DNA of 64,000 nt from Chloroflexota bacterium (GCA_002722155.1 PBKS01000016.1:1-64000); one strand, 5' to 3'. Counted from the stretch's first letter, positions 17,090-30,964 are shown. Numbers and translations are program-made. The notes: generated by a model from the sequence alone, not told the origin.

Positions 17090-17710
17090 GTGAGTCAATT
17101 TTCTATCCTTATACCAATGAAACTTCCATCGGAAGGTAAATCTAGACTTGTTGATGTACTAGCCGGACCTAGTCGAGAACGATTAACCATATCTCTTTTA
17201 AGAAGAGTGGTGAAAGCATCCACTGACTCTTCTGCTGATTCAGTTTACGTAGTTGGAGGTGGCTCGCAAGTGGCTCAAATTTGTCAGCAGATGGGGGTAA
17301 ATTGGATTGACTCAAATTCGGGAAATTTGAATTTAGATGTTTCAATTGGAATGACTGAAATTAGCCAGATTGGAAACGGAACAGTTTACCTTCCAGGAGA
17401 TCTTCCGTTTGTTACCCCTGGAGATATAGACGCAGTGATTAAATATTCTGAAAATGGTCATTTCGCTATTTTGGTTTCTTCGGAATCGGATGGCGGTACC
17501 AACTGTGCCCTTTTCCCATATCAAACTGATTTGATTCCTTTGTTAGGACCAGACAGTTACAGAAAACATTGTGAATATGCGAAAAATCGGGGAATTCTTT
17601 TTGAAACAGTCCGACCAACAGGATTACTTATAGATCTTGATACTCCAGAGGATTTACAAAAATGTGAAGAAATAGAAAAAGGATTTTTAAAGAATGTTGG
17701 AATCATTTAG
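17090..17710 (+). CDS. cofC: 2-phospho-L-lactate/phosphoenolpyruvate guanylyltransferase
   Basis: A 206-residue nucleotidyltransferase that activates phospholactate or phosphoenolpyruvate with GTP for CofD. The start SQFSILIPMKLPSEGKSRL matches the family's LIPVK...KSRL opening, followed by LNLDVSIGM and the metal-binding LPGDLPFVTPGDIDAV. The end GLLIDLDTPEDLQ is also typical. The start is GTG, 4 bases after the cofD stop, so translation is probably coupled. The next gene starts 26 bases downstream. Confidence 0.9.
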   Translation: MSQFSILIPMKLPSEGKSRLVDVLAGPSRERLTISLLRRVVKASTDSSADSVYVVGGGSQVAQICQQMGVNWIDSNSGNLNLDVSIGMTEISQIGNGTVYLPGDLPFVTPGDIDAVIKYSENGHFAILVSSESDGGTNCALFPYQTDLIPLLGPDSYRKHCEYAKNRGILFETVRPTGLLIDLDTPEDLQKCEEIEKGFLKNVGII

Positions 17711-17736
17711 ATCTATTTTTAGAGATCGGTGCACAT

Positions 17737-18684
17737 ATGACTAAATTAGGGGTACTGTTGCCGACTAGAGGGTTGTTGATGACTGAAAATCCTCCATCTA
17801 ATATCGATGAGATTATTAGAATGGCGGAAAAGGTGGAGGCAGCTGGTATTGATTCTGTTTGGGTTGGAGATAGCCTAACCGCAAAACCTAGATTGGAACC
17901 ATTTACAGTCTTATCTGCCATAGCTGCCAGGACTAACAACATACGTCTTGGTACAGCAGTGCTGCTTGCTTCCTTGAGGCATCCTGTCCAACTGGCCCAC
18001 ATATCGTCTACCTTAGATTTGATTTCGGGTGGAAGGCTTGTCCTAGGGATGGGGGTAGGCGGAGCTTTCAACGATGCTCAAAGGCAGGAGTGGCATAACG
18101 TAGGTGTTGATCCAAGAGATAGGGCAGGAAGATTTGAAGAGGCGATGAAAATTTTTAAACCATTAACTAGAGGAGAGAAAGTTACTTTTGACGGGAATCA
18201 TTTCCGAGTAAAAGATGTTGCGATCAAACCAGTTTCTCCACAATCTAACGGTGTGCCGGTCCTTGTCGCGGCACATGGCCGTTCCAATTTAGATAGACAG
18301 TACAGACGGGTACTTCTTGGGGATGGGTTAATTTCTATTTCTGATTTTCCGGATGAATATGAAATGGTTCTTGATAAAGTTGCTGAATATTGTGCTCCGC
18401 GCAACGAACGTTTCACAAATATGGAAAAAAGTTTCTATATGACGGTTAACATGGGAGAGAACGAGGAACGGTTAACAGAAGAATCTGATAAGTTTTTGAA
18501 AGAATATTATGGTGTAAATATATGGCAGGAAAGATGGGGTCCGTGGGGTACTCCTGAGCAAGTTATTGCCCGTGTAAAAAGTTACGAGAATGTTGGTGCG
18601 GAAACAATAATTGTAAGGTTTGCTTCTTACAACCAAACTAAACAACTTGATCTGTTGTTGAATGAAGTTATTCCCTATTTATAA
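17737..18684 (+). CDS. LLM-class (luciferase-like) oxidoreductase, probably F420-dependent
   Basis: A 315-residue TIM-barrel flavin/F420 enzyme. It starts MTKLGVLLPTRGLLM and contains AAGIDSVWVGDSLTAKPR, RLGTAVLLASLRHPVQLA and GGRLVLGMGVGG, the common LLM framework. The position directly after cofD and cofC favours F420 as cofactor instead of FMN, which is an inference from context. The substrate is unknown. It ends 14 bases before the convergent ligA gene. Confidence 0.87.
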   Translation: MTKLGVLLPTRGLLMTENPPSNIDEIIRMAEKVEAAGIDSVWVGDSLTAKPRLEPFTVLSAIAARTNNIRLGTAVLLASLRHPVQLAHISSTLDLISGGRLVLGMGVGGAFNDAQRQEWHNVGVDPRDRAGRFEEAMKIFKPLTRGEKVTFDGNHFRVKDVAIKPVSPQSNGVPVLVAAHGRSNLDRQYRRVLLGDGLISISDFPDEYEMVLDKVAEYCAPRNERFTNMEKSFYMTVNMGENEERLTEESDKFLKEYYGVNIWQERWGPWGTPEQVIARVKSYENVGAETIIVRFASYNQTKQLDLLLNEVIPYL

Positions 18685-18698
18685 GAAGTAAAATTGGT

Positions 18699-20764
<2,066 letters not shown>

Positions 20765-20890
20765 AAAGTACTCAAGGTTCCTGGATGGTAGGTCCAAAAT
20801 TTCACTTCCCTAGACTCCAAAATTGTCAGAAGATATACTCATTATGGAGATGGGTTTTCCTGTCTCATGTCATTTTGTCGAAAATAGGGG

Positions 20891-21823
20891 TTGATAAACC
20901 ACTTGCCGTACGCTCAAAAAATACAAGATTTTGTAGATCAGTATCCCGTTCTTAAGGCTATAGGCAATACACCATTGGTTGAGTTGGATCTTCCATGGGA
21001 TATAGGTGATTCATCTATACATGCCAAGTTTGAACAACTGAATCCTGGTGGTTCTATCAAGGATAGACCGGTGTTAAGGATGTTGTCTGAGGCCGTTATC
21101 TCCGGAAAATTGAAAAAGGGCAAAACGATTCTTGATGCTACTTCGGGAAATGCTGGAATTGCTTATGCAATGGTAGGAGCAATTCTCGGGTTTCCTGTGG
21201 AATTGGTGATGCCGGAGAATGCCAGTGAGGAAAGAAAAAAAAGATTACAGGCGCATGGAGCTAACCTCATATTTACTGACGCTCAATTAGGATATGATGA
21301 AGCATTATATGAGGTGAAAAGGAGATATGAAAAAGACCCGGGTAAGTATTTTTACTGTGATCAATATAGTAATATCAACAATCCATTAGCCCATTACGAG
21401 ACCACAGCTGTAGAGGTATTAGAACAGGCACCATTCATCACTCACTTTGTAGGAGGGGTTGGTACAGGGGGTACTATTAGTGGGATTGGTCGTAGATTGA
21501 AAGAAAAAAATCCCTCTATTGAGGTCATTTGTATAGATTTTGATGAATGGCCTGGAGTGGAAGGTCTTAAGCCGTTGAGTGAAGGGCACATTATTCCTGA
21601 TACATTTGATAGATCCGTGGTGGATCGCATGATCCAAGTAGATGTTGTTAAGGGTTATGATGTGTCTAACGAATTGGCAAAAAACGGGATCTTTGTAGGC
21701 CAGTCATCTGGGGCTTATTTACTTGGAGCAAAACAAGTAGCGGAGGAAATTAAATCTGGCCAGGTCGTTACTATCTTCAATGACATAGGTGAAAGGTATT
21801 TTTCTACTTCCATGTGGGGATAA
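20891..21823 (+). CDS. Cysteine synthase family PLP enzyme
   Basis: A 310-residue member of the O-acetylserine sulfhydrylase/cystathionine beta-synthase fold. PLP Lys lies in NPGGSIKDRPVLRM, the substrate loop in DATSGNAGIAYAM and the phosphate loop in GGVGTGGTISGIGRRL. No regulatory C-terminal domain is present, and the C-terminus ends GERYFSTSMWG, like CysK/CysM. The acceptor could be sulfide or a thiocarboxylated carrier as in mycobacterial CysM; the JAMM protease at 7424-7834 would suit the latter but is far away. The start is TTG after AGGGG; a second TTG lies four codons downstream. Confidence 0.88.
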   Translation: MINHLPYAQKIQDFVDQYPVLKAIGNTPLVELDLPWDIGDSSIHAKFEQLNPGGSIKDRPVLRMLSEAVISGKLKKGKTILDATSGNAGIAYAMVGAILGFPVELVMPENASEERKKRLQAHGANLIFTDAQLGYDEALYEVKRRYEKDPGKYFYCDQYSNINNPLAHYETTAVEVLEQAPFITHFVGGVGTGGTISGIGRRLKEKNPSIEVICIDFDEWPGVEGLKPLSEGHIIPDTFDRSVVDRMIQVDVVKGYDVSNELAKNGIFVGQSSGAYLLGAKQVAEEIKSGQVVTIFNDIGERYFSTSMWG

Positions 21824-21961
21824 TTGCGGAAGCCCCAAGGTATCAGAAGATACAAAATCATTAGTATTGGAGTATTGGCCAATTCGTTTCCCGTATTAGA
21901 GCCAGGCCAAATATGAAAAATAGGAGGTTTCGAGAATCTGGTCTTCCCAGTACGCAGAATT

Positions 21962-24332
<2,371 letters not shown>

Positions 24333-25313
24333 TTGACAAAAAATATTCGAAATGGAATTACAGATGTTCCGGGTATCAAGGTTGGGCATTGGACTAATCT
24401 TGAAGCCATAACGGGATGCACGGCTGTCTTGTGTCCGAAAGGATCTTTGGGAGGTGTATCGGTTAGAGGTGCATCACCTGGAACTAGAGAAACTGATGTC
24501 TTACACCCTTTAAATCGTATAGATGAAGTAAATGCTATTATGCTTTCAGGTGGCAGTGCCTACGGATTGGCAGCGGCTGATGGAGCAATGACGTACTTGG
24601 AGGAACAAGGCATTGGGGTAAAAGTAGGTGAAGGGGTAGTCCCTATAGTACCTGCAGCCATTCTATATGATCTGGGAATTGGTGACGGTACAATCCGACC
24701 AATCTCTGACAATGGGTATTCTGCTTGTAAACTTGCCTCGAGTGATCCTGTAGAGCAAGGATGTGTCGGGGCAGGGACTGGTGCGACGGTTGCCAAGACC
24801 CTAGGGCATCAAAAGGCAATAAAGGGTGGATTAGGTTCTGCTAGTGTTGATTTGGGTGGTGGGTTAGTTGTGGGAGCATTGGTCGTAGTGAACGCCATTG
24901 GCAGCGTATATGATCCTGAAAATGGATCATTGATAGCCGGGCCAAGGGTCGGTGAAATTATGTCTGACTCGATGTCGGATCTAATTTCTGGAAATTTATT
25001 TAACCTCCCTGAAATTAACGGGAATACGACTATAGGAGTTGTCGCCACTAACGCCACTTTGACTAAGGCACAGGCCGGTAGAGTAGCTTCAAGTTCGCAT
25101 GATGGATTAGCTTTGGCGATAAGACCATCCCATTTAATTGGTGACGGCGACACGATGTTCTCTATTTCTACTTCGGAGCTGGGTGGAATCGATGAGTACA
25201 TTGATATGAATCGTATCATCGCAGGCAGTGTTCGTGCGGTGTCAGAAGCAATACAAAATGCTGTCAATTATGCTGAAATGCTCGGTGGAATTCCTTCTGT
25301 TAATGATTTGTAA
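24333..25313 (+). CDS. P1-family (DmpA/S58) aminopeptidase or esterase
   Basis: A 326-residue N-terminal-nucleophile hydrolase of the DmpA type. It opens NGITDVPGIKVGHWTNLEA, the family's start, and contains RGASPGTRETDVLHPLN and IMLSGGSAYGLAAADG. The self-cleavage site is the region NGNTTIGVVATNATLTKAQ, with Thr after Gly-Asn in place of the Gly-Ser of DmpA. Family members cut N-terminal residues from peptides or hydrolyse D-amino acid amides and esters; the substrate is unknown. The start is TTG. panB follows 38 bases downstream, so it may be the first gene of the pantothenate operon. Confidence 0.88.
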   Translation: MTKNIRNGITDVPGIKVGHWTNLEAITGCTAVLCPKGSLGGVSVRGASPGTRETDVLHPLNRIDEVNAIMLSGGSAYGLAAADGAMTYLEEQGIGVKVGEGVVPIVPAAILYDLGIGDGTIRPISDNGYSACKLASSDPVEQGCVGAGTGATVAKTLGHQKAIKGGLGSASVDLGGGLVVGALVVVNAIGSVYDPENGSLIAGPRVGEIMSDSMSDLISGNLFNLPEINGNTTIGVVATNATLTKAQAGRVASSSHDGLALAIRPSHLIGDGDTMFSISTSELGGIDEYIDMNRIIAGSVRAVSEAIQNAVNYAEMLGGIPSVNDL

Positions 25314-25351
25314 TTCTTGATGTTGTAAAACCGAATAAAGGATATAGGTAA

Positions 25352-26188
25352 ATGAATCTTCGAAAATCGATTTTAGATATTCAACAGCTCAAAAGTGATG
25401 GCAAAAAAATATCCATGATAACGGCATATGATTACACTTCCAGTTATTTAGCTGAGGAAGCGGGGGTAGAGATAATTTTGGTGGGTGATAGCATGGGTCA
25501 AGTCGTGCTTGGCTATGACACTACACTCCCTGTTTCGATGGAAGACATAATACGTCACACCCAAATGGTTATTAGGGGATCTGAAAGTGCCCATATAGTG
25601 AGCGACTTACCCTTTATGAGCTATCAGGTTAGTGTTGAGCAGGCAGTGTCAAATGCTGGTAGGTTGGTGAAGGAAGGTGGCTGTCAGTCAGTGAAATTGG
25701 AAGGGGGAGAGAAGGTGTGCAACCAAATCAGAGCCATAGTGGATGCGGGTATACCGGTTATGGGTCACCTCGGTCTTGTTCCCCAATCTGTAAATCAACT
25801 AGGTGGGTATAAGGTGCAATCCCGATCGCAGGATGGGGTTCGTAGGATTTTCAGGGATATTTTGGAATTGGAAAAAGCGGGTGCTTATGGCGTGGTTTTA
25901 GAGTCTGTACCCAGGGAAGTTGCTCATGTACTTTCCCAAAAGGTAAAAATCCCAGTAATAGGAATTGGAGCCGGGCCAGATTGTGATGGACAGGTACAAG
26001 TATTTCATGATCTTTTAGGGTTGTATAAAGATTTTAATCCGAAACATTCCCGTATTTATGCCAATATCGGAGATGATATTACAAACGCCTTGAGTAACTA
26101 TGTATCTGACGTATCTTCCGGCGATTTTCCAAATGATGAAGAAAGTTTTCACATTTCGGCCACGGTTATATCGAAAGTGTTTGGATAA
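25352..26188 (+). CDS. panB: 3-methyl-2-oxobutanoate hydroxymethyltransferase
   Basis: A 278-residue PanB, which makes ketopantoate in the pantothenate and CoA pathway. The start MNLRKSILDIQQLKSDGKKI leads into MITAYDYTSSYLAEEAG, with the metal site in LVGDSMGQVVLGYDTTLPV. The later motifs GGCQSVKLEGG, VMGHLGLVPQSVNQLGG and PVIGIGAGPDCDGQVQVFHD are all present. The length is normal. panC starts 8 bases after the stop, so both are on one message. No panE or panD gene is seen here. Confidence 0.95.
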   Translation: MNLRKSILDIQQLKSDGKKISMITAYDYTSSYLAEEAGVEIILVGDSMGQVVLGYDTTLPVSMEDIIRHTQMVIRGSESAHIVSDLPFMSYQVSVEQAVSNAGRLVKEGGCQSVKLEGGEKVCNQIRAIVDAGIPVMGHLGLVPQSVNQLGGYKVQSRSQDGVRRIFRDILELEKAGAYGVVLESVPREVAHVLSQKVKIPVIGIGAGPDCDGQVQVFHDLLGLYKDFNPKHSRIYANIGDDITNALSNYVSDVSSGDFPNDEESFHISATVISKVFG

Positions 26189-26196
26189 GCTCACAA

Positions 26197-27030
26197 ATGG
26201 AAATATTTCAAAATATATCAGAGTTAAGAAAGGAGATATCTGGTGGCAAATTCACGTTAGGATTAGTACCTACAATGGGGTATCTGCATGACGGTCATAT
26301 TTCTCTGATACGTCGTTCGAAAGGGCAGAATATAAAAACTGCTGTCTCAATTTTCGTAAATCCGACACAGTTTAATCGAGCCGAAGATTTAGATAATTAT
26401 CCAAGTGATTTGAGCTCTGACATAACCATTCTTGAAAGAGAGGGTGTAGATTATTTATTTACACCTGATCTTTTCCATATCTATCCTGAACACTTTGAAA
26501 CCGAAATAAATGTTGGTTCCGTTTCGTTACCTTTGGAGGGGGCTAGTAGGCCGGGACATTTTAATGGAGTGGCAACAGTGGTTTGCAAATTACTCAATAT
26601 ATTTCGTCCCGATACAGTGTATTTCGGTCAGAAGGATGCCCAGCAATGTTCTGTTGTCCAAACTATGGTTAAGGATCTAAATATTGATGTAAGAGTCGTA
26701 GTGTGTCCCACGATTAGGGATTCCGATGGAGTGGCTTTGAGTAGTCGCAATATAAATTTGTCCAAATGTGAAAGGGAATCCGCCATTTTAATAAACAAAG
26801 GTCTTTTTCAGGCTTTGGCAGAGTGGGAAAAAGGACAAAAGAAGGCCTCGATACTAAAAAATATAGTTAGACAAAAAATATCTTCTAGCCCCCTGAATCA
26901 TCTTGAATACGTTAGTCTAGCCAGGCAAAATGACTTTATCGAACAGAATTGTGCTGAACGGGAATCGATAATCTCAGTGGCCGTGATGGTAGGATCCACT
27001 AGGCTTATCGACAACGTGGTTTTGAAATAG
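26197..27030 (+). CDS. panC: Pantothenate synthetase
   Basis: A 277-residue ligase joining pantoate and beta-alanine with ATP. The adenylate-forming motifs are in order: VPTMGYLHDGHISLIRRS (HxGH), SIFVNPTQFN, YFGQKDAQQCSVVQ and the KMSKS-like region DSDGVALSSRNINLS. The C-terminal dimer domain is present. It begins 8 bases after panB and overlaps nothing. surE follows after 82 bases with its own strong ribosome site. Confidence 0.95.
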   Translation: MEIFQNISELRKEISGGKFTLGLVPTMGYLHDGHISLIRRSKGQNIKTAVSIFVNPTQFNRAEDLDNYPSDLSSDITILEREGVDYLFTPDLFHIYPEHFETEINVGSVSLPLEGASRPGHFNGVATVVCKLLNIFRPDTVYFGQKDAQQCSVVQTMVKDLNIDVRVVVCPTIRDSDGVALSSRNINLSKCERESAILINKGLFQALAEWEKGQKKASILKNIVRQKISSSPLNHLEYVSLARQNDFIEQNCAERESIISVAVMVGSTRLIDNVVLK

Positions 27031-27112
27031 GGGGATATCCTTTTCCTTTCGTACCAGCCTTATAATGGTCGTTATATTAGAAAATCGAGATATTTTGGGA
27101 GGATAGATTCTT

Positions 27113-27904
27113 GTGCGGGTGCTGTTAACAAACGATGACGGAATACACTCTCCTGGTCTTTGGGCGATAGCGAAAAGTTTGGAAGAAATAGCAGATTTAA
27201 CTGTGGTGGTTCCTGATAGAGACCAGAGTGGAAAAGGAGCCTCCATGACTTTATTAAGTCCTTTGACTGTCGAGGAAGTCCCAACTCCTTATGGCATGTC
27301 ATGCCCTACATTTACGGTTGATGGAACTCCCGGAGATTGTGTAATTATGGCATGTGAGTCATTATGTAAGGATCCTATTGATGTCGTCGTCTCAGGAATA
27401 AATCAGGGTGCGAATATGGGATTAGATGTTTTTAATTCCGGCACCTTTGGTGCAGCCCTACATGGATATTTCAGAGGAATCAATTCTATTGCCGTATCTG
27501 TGTTTTATAGGCAAGATGTGATATATTCCCCGGCCGCATTAATAGGTGCTGAAATGACCCAGATAGTGTGTGGTCAGAAACTTTCCTCCCCCACCCTTCT
27601 AAATGTTAATCTGCCTGCCTGTGACTTCAAGGATATCAAAGGTGTAGATCTCACAGAGTTGGGTCCTAAGGCATATCTAGAGAATGTAGAAACTGTTAAG
27701 AGCGGTAGAAGAACCTTTCATTGGCTACGTCATAACAAACCGTTGGAAGCCGTCTATAGGGAAGGCACGGATGTATGGTCTATAAATAATGATAGGGTCT
27801 CCATCACAATCGTTAATCCGTATCTCACTGCTGATAACGATACTACACTAAGTACTTTTTTGTTGAAAAAATCCCTTGATAGCCTGGGTTTGATATCGGA
27901 TTAA
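27113..27904 (+). CDS. surE: 5'/3'-nucleotidase SurE
   Basis: A 263-residue metal-dependent nucleoside monophosphatase. The start RVLLTNDDGIHSPGLWAIAK carries the Asp-Asp metal pair, and VSGINQGANMGLDVFNSGTF carries the Asn and Ser ligands. DRDQSGKGASMTL and FTVDGTPGDCVIM complete the typical core. The start is GTG with GGGAGGA 9 bases upstream. It follows panC in the same direction. Family members are linked to stationary-phase survival and nucleotide clean-up. Confidence 0.94.
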   Translation: MRVLLTNDDGIHSPGLWAIAKSLEEIADLTVVVPDRDQSGKGASMTLLSPLTVEEVPTPYGMSCPTFTVDGTPGDCVIMACESLCKDPIDVVVSGINQGANMGLDVFNSGTFGAALHGYFRGINSIAVSVFYRQDVIYSPAALIGAEMTQIVCGQKLSSPTLLNVNLPACDFKDIKGVDLTELGPKAYLENVETVKSGRRTFHWLRHNKPLEAVYREGTDVWSINNDRVSITIVNPYLTADNDTTLSTFLLKKSLDSLGLISD

Positions 27905-28262
27905 ATAAATTGGGGCCGGTACTCTGGGATAGTGGATTCCGCCAAGACTTCTTCGTCTAAATCTAAAGAGGTATCGGATGCTTATACGAAATCTCATCGA
28001 TACTAACAACACATTCATTAAATTTAACCCCTTTTTTATGCCTGCAACTTTTATACAGGATGGACTCTCCAGGAAAAATTCTAAGGGGGAATGATCTCTG
28101 GTAAAGAACTTCAGTATCAGTGAACTTGTTCAACAGATTCTGAGAAAATACTGCTAAAAGAATAGGAGGTAAATCATTTGATGATTTATCCTGTAATTCC
28201 AGTTTTGTGACACTCTGAAATTTATCTTCTGAATTAAACTAACTTTCTCTGGTCATCTGAAA
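27905..28262. other. Intergenic region after surE with an orphan ribosome-binding site
   Basis: This 358-base gap lies between the convergent surE and nudC genes. It contains a strong AGGAGG at 28164-28169 in front of TTG-ATG at 28178-28183, but the frame closes at a TGA after nine codons from the ATG (product MIYPVIPVL). Short open stretches earlier in the gap are interrupted in all frames. It may be the decayed remains of a small gene or chance. No tRNA or clear terminator hairpin was recognised. Confidence 0.4.
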
Positions 28263-29195
28263 TCAGATTTCATTAAGAGCCCACGATTTAACTAGGTGAT
28301 GGGCAATAGCTATTTGCATGGGCACTTTTAATACATCACTGTTGTTTTCAAGGGCGGATAAAACATCTTTTCTGTCGAACCATTTGACATCGGTCATTTC
28401 ATCTTTGTCCATGTTAATTTCTGTTGTGGCTGCCTCCGCGTGGCAACCAATCATTAAAGAATATGGAAGTGGCCAAGGTTGAGATGAGTGGTATTTTACA
28501 TTTTTGACCTGAATTCCTGCCTCTTCCATAACTTCTCTAGCCACGGCCTCTTCAATTGATTCACCTTGATCTACAAACCCAGCTAATGCAGAATAAGTGT
28601 TGGTTCTCTGAAGCCTTCCTCTTGATTGTCCTAAAAGGCATTTATCGCCGTCATGTACTACCACAATTACTACGGGATCTGTCCTCGGAAAGTGGTCGGT
28701 GCCACATCCAGTACATTTTCGTACCTGTCCCGCCCTTTTCATTTCTGTTTTTGAGCCACAAGCTGAGCAGAATTTGTACCGTTGATGCCAGTATGTCTGT
28801 ATTCTTGCTTGGGCAGCAATTCCAGCGTCTTCTGGACTCAAAAACTCGCCACATGATCTGACATCTACAAATCTAAGTGTAGGGCCTATCTTCCTGATAG
28901 CAGAATCCGAAAAATGGTCCACTGACACTTCAACAGCAAAATAGTATGCCTGGTCTCTTATTCCCAAAAAAATTGGTTCCGATTCGTATCCCAGATCGGC
29001 CAACTGATCATGCGTGAGCCAAGATAGATTTGACTGGGACCCTGTATTTACCAGCAGGTTAAGTTCTCTTAACGGCAGAAACCTACTTTGTGGGTCCGGT
29101 ATCTTTTTTCTGATTTCAGAATCTTCTCTTCTTTCGGTTTCTCCCCTGTCTAGAGGATTCCTCGAAAATACGTGTCCGTAGCCTTGTATGGTCAT
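28263..29195 (-). CDS. nudC: NAD+ diphosphatase (NudC-type Nudix hydrolase)
   Basis: A 310-residue Nudix enzyme that splits NAD(H), and in some bacteria removes NAD caps from RNA. After an N-terminal domain comes a four-Cys zinc ribbon (FCSACGSKTEMKR and KCTGCGTDHFPRTDP). The Nudix box is GFVDQGESIEEAVAREVMEEAG, split as GFVDQGES and REVMEEAG, and the NudC marker SQPWPLPYSLM follows. The start has an AGGAGA site 5 bases upstream. It is convergent with surE and divergent from the NIPSNAP gene. Confidence 0.93.
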   Translation of the reverse strand: MTIQGYGHVFSRNPLDRGETERREDSEIRKKIPDPQSRFLPLRELNLLVNTGSQSNLSWLTHDQLADLGYESEPIFLGIRDQAYYFAVEVSVDHFSDSAIRKIGPTLRFVDVRSCGEFLSPEDAGIAAQARIQTYWHQRYKFCSACGSKTEMKRAGQVRKCTGCGTDHFPRTDPVVIVVVHDGDKCLLGQSRGRLQRTNTYSALAGFVDQGESIEEAVAREVMEEAGIQVKNVKYHSSQPWPLPYSLMIGCHAEAATTEINMDKDEMTDVKWFDRKDVLSALENNSDVLKVPMQIAIAHHLVKSWALNEI

Positions 29196-29302
29196 AAAAT
29201 CTCCTCATGCCGGATATTAGAACACATCTTTTGTGCTCAAAGGGTTTTGGTGGGTTTCACCTTAAGGTATGAATGTTGTTCCATGCTTATCCATCATTCT
29301 AA

Positions 29303-29332
29303 TTGACACCCTTTGCGATATGTACTCAGAAT
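29303..29332 (+). promoter_or_regulatory. Putative promoter of the NIPSNAP-MFS pair
   Basis: A perfect TTGACA at 29303-29308 is followed after 18 bases by CAGAAT at 29327-29332 (four of six to consensus). It lies 42 bases ahead of the NIPSNAP start codon. Confidence 0.4.
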
Positions 29333-29374
29333 AAAGTCATAATACGGGAATTTATGATAAAGGGAGACCATTCG

Positions 29375-29701
29375 ATGATATATGAGACGCGGATATATGA
29401 GACTCATCCGGGTAAATTACCCGATTTGAATGCTAGATTTAGGAACCACACGATAAAAATTTTTGAGAAACATGGAATAAAAAATATAGGGTATTGGACC
29501 TCCAATGTTGGAGAATTTAGCGATAGATTAACCTACATAATTGCTTTTGAAGATCAATCTCATAGAGAGAAGGCTTGGAATGCTTTTTCAAATGATCCTG
29601 AATGGATTAAAGTTAGGTCTGAATCTGAATTAAATGGTCCCATAGTAAAGAGGGTATTTAATAATTTACTTAACCCCACAGATTATTCACCGCTACAATA
29701 A
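29375..29701 (+). CDS. NIPSNAP-family protein
   Basis: A 108-residue dimeric alpha/beta-barrel protein. It starts MIYETRIYETHPGKLPDLNA and continues with IFEKHGIKNIGYWTSNVGEF and LTYIIAFEDQSHREKAWNAF, the usual NIPSNAP pattern. The start at 29375 is chosen because GGGAGA lies 9 bases upstream and the family begins there; upstream in-frame sequence overlaps the promoter. Small proteins of this kind are common in catabolic bacteria, but their biochemical role is not settled. The MFS gene starts 14 bases after its stop. Confidence 0.88.
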   Translation: MIYETRIYETHPGKLPDLNARFRNHTIKIFEKHGIKNIGYWTSNVGEFSDRLTYIIAFEDQSHREKAWNAFSNDPEWIKVRSESELNGPIVKRVFNNLLNPTDYSPLQ

Positions 29702-29715
29702 ATAGCAAATCGATA

Positions 29716-30945
29716 TTGATATCAGACAAAAACATTAGACCCCAACAGTGGTGGGAATCCTTCCTATTCCGAGATTTTAAATTTTTGTGGGTCTCTACTT
29801 TTTTCCAATCTATTGGATTTGGAATGGATAATGTGGCTCTTGGTTGGATTGTCTTTGAAAAAACGGATTCTGCATTTATGGTGGGATTGGCTGCAGCCCT
29901 ACGGATGGTGCCACTGTTTCTACTCGGTATTTTTTCTGGTTTGATTGCTGATAATGTTGAGAGGAGAATTTTCCTTCGTATTTTTACTATCGTTGGTGGG
30001 GGCCTTATGGGTCTGCTTGGTGTTCTCCTAATTATTGGTTACGACCAAATATGGATCATCCTTGCAATTGCCACTATTACCGGAGCCACATTTGCATTTG
30101 TTCTTACTTTGAGGCAGGCATATACCTTTGATATCGTAGGGGCCCCGCTTTCGCTAAATGGTTTGTCTATGTTGCAAATAGCTTCTCAAACGGGAGGAGT
30201 TTTTGGGGCTTTGATCTCCGGAATATTGATATCTAAGTTGGGGGCTGGGCCACAATTTGTGGTAATAGGTCTGATGTACCTAATTTCATTTTTAGTTCTT
30301 TTTGGAGCATCTGAGTCAGGCCAAGCTGCCTCTAGAAGGAGGGAGAGTCTTAATTCCAATTTCAAGGGATACATTGATCTCATAAAAGAATATCCAGTTC
30401 TACTTATATTAATGTGTTTGGCCTCAATCACCGAAATATTTGGGTTCACTCATATGAGTTTAATTCCAGTTTTTGCTAAGGAGGTTTTGTTTGTTGGACC
30501 GATAGGGTTGGGAATTTTGACTGCTGTTCGCCAAGTTGGTGGGTTTTTGGGTCTTTTTTCGCTTACTTTATTAGGCAATTACAATCAAAAAGGGAAATTG
30601 ATGTTCTATATCGTCGCATTTTTTGGTATTGGCCAGATTTTTCTGGGATTCTCGTCGAACCTATTCCTTTTCGCATTTTTTCTGCTTGTTGTTAATGCCT
30701 GTGCTATGTCTGTTGACACTTTGTACAAAACGTTGATGCAGCAAAATGTCCCCAATGAGCAACGAGGCAGGGCTATGGGATCATGGGTTTTAAGTATTGG
30801 AACAGCCCCTATAGGGCATCTTGGAATTGGAGGCATTGCAGCAGCTTTTGGAGCCCCAATGGCTGTTTTGTTTAACGGCGTTATGCTTACTGCCGCAGGG
30901 ATTTCGACCTTTATCTGTCTACCCAAAATTAGGAAACTGCCTTAA
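29716..30945 (+). CDS. MFS transporter
   Basis: A 409-residue membrane carrier with about 12 hydrophobic segments. Residues 20-70 (STFFQSIGFGMDNVALGWIV) and the loop LIADNVERRIFLRIF match the major facilitator pattern between segments 2 and 3. NVPNEQRGRAMGSW near the end resembles the MFS_3 (drug or siderophore exporter-like) group. The start is TTG without a strong ribosome site; it follows the NIPSNAP gene closely, so the two may be coupled. The cargo is unknown. Confidence 0.88.
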   Translation: MISDKNIRPQQWWESFLFRDFKFLWVSTFFQSIGFGMDNVALGWIVFEKTDSAFMVGLAAALRMVPLFLLGIFSGLIADNVERRIFLRIFTIVGGGLMGLLGVLLIIGYDQIWIILAIATITGATFAFVLTLRQAYTFDIVGAPLSLNGLSMLQIASQTGGVFGALISGILISKLGAGPQFVVIGLMYLISFLVLFGASESGQAASRRRESLNSNFKGYIDLIKEYPVLLILMCLASITEIFGFTHMSLIPVFAKEVLFVGPIGLGILTAVRQVGGFLGLFSLTLLGNYNQKGKLMFYIVAFFGIGQIFLGFSSNLFLFAFFLLVVNACAMSVDTLYKTLMQQNVPNEQRGRAMGSWVLSIGTAPIGHLGIGGIAAAFGAPMAVLFNGVMLTAAGISTFICLPKIRKLP

Positions 30946-30964
30946 ATGCCAAGTAAATTTTCAG

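Noticed and set aside
24809-25267. 152-codon frame antisense to the P1 peptidase gene
   Set aside because: Shadow of the strongly recognised P1 peptidase frame, with no domain or ribosome site.
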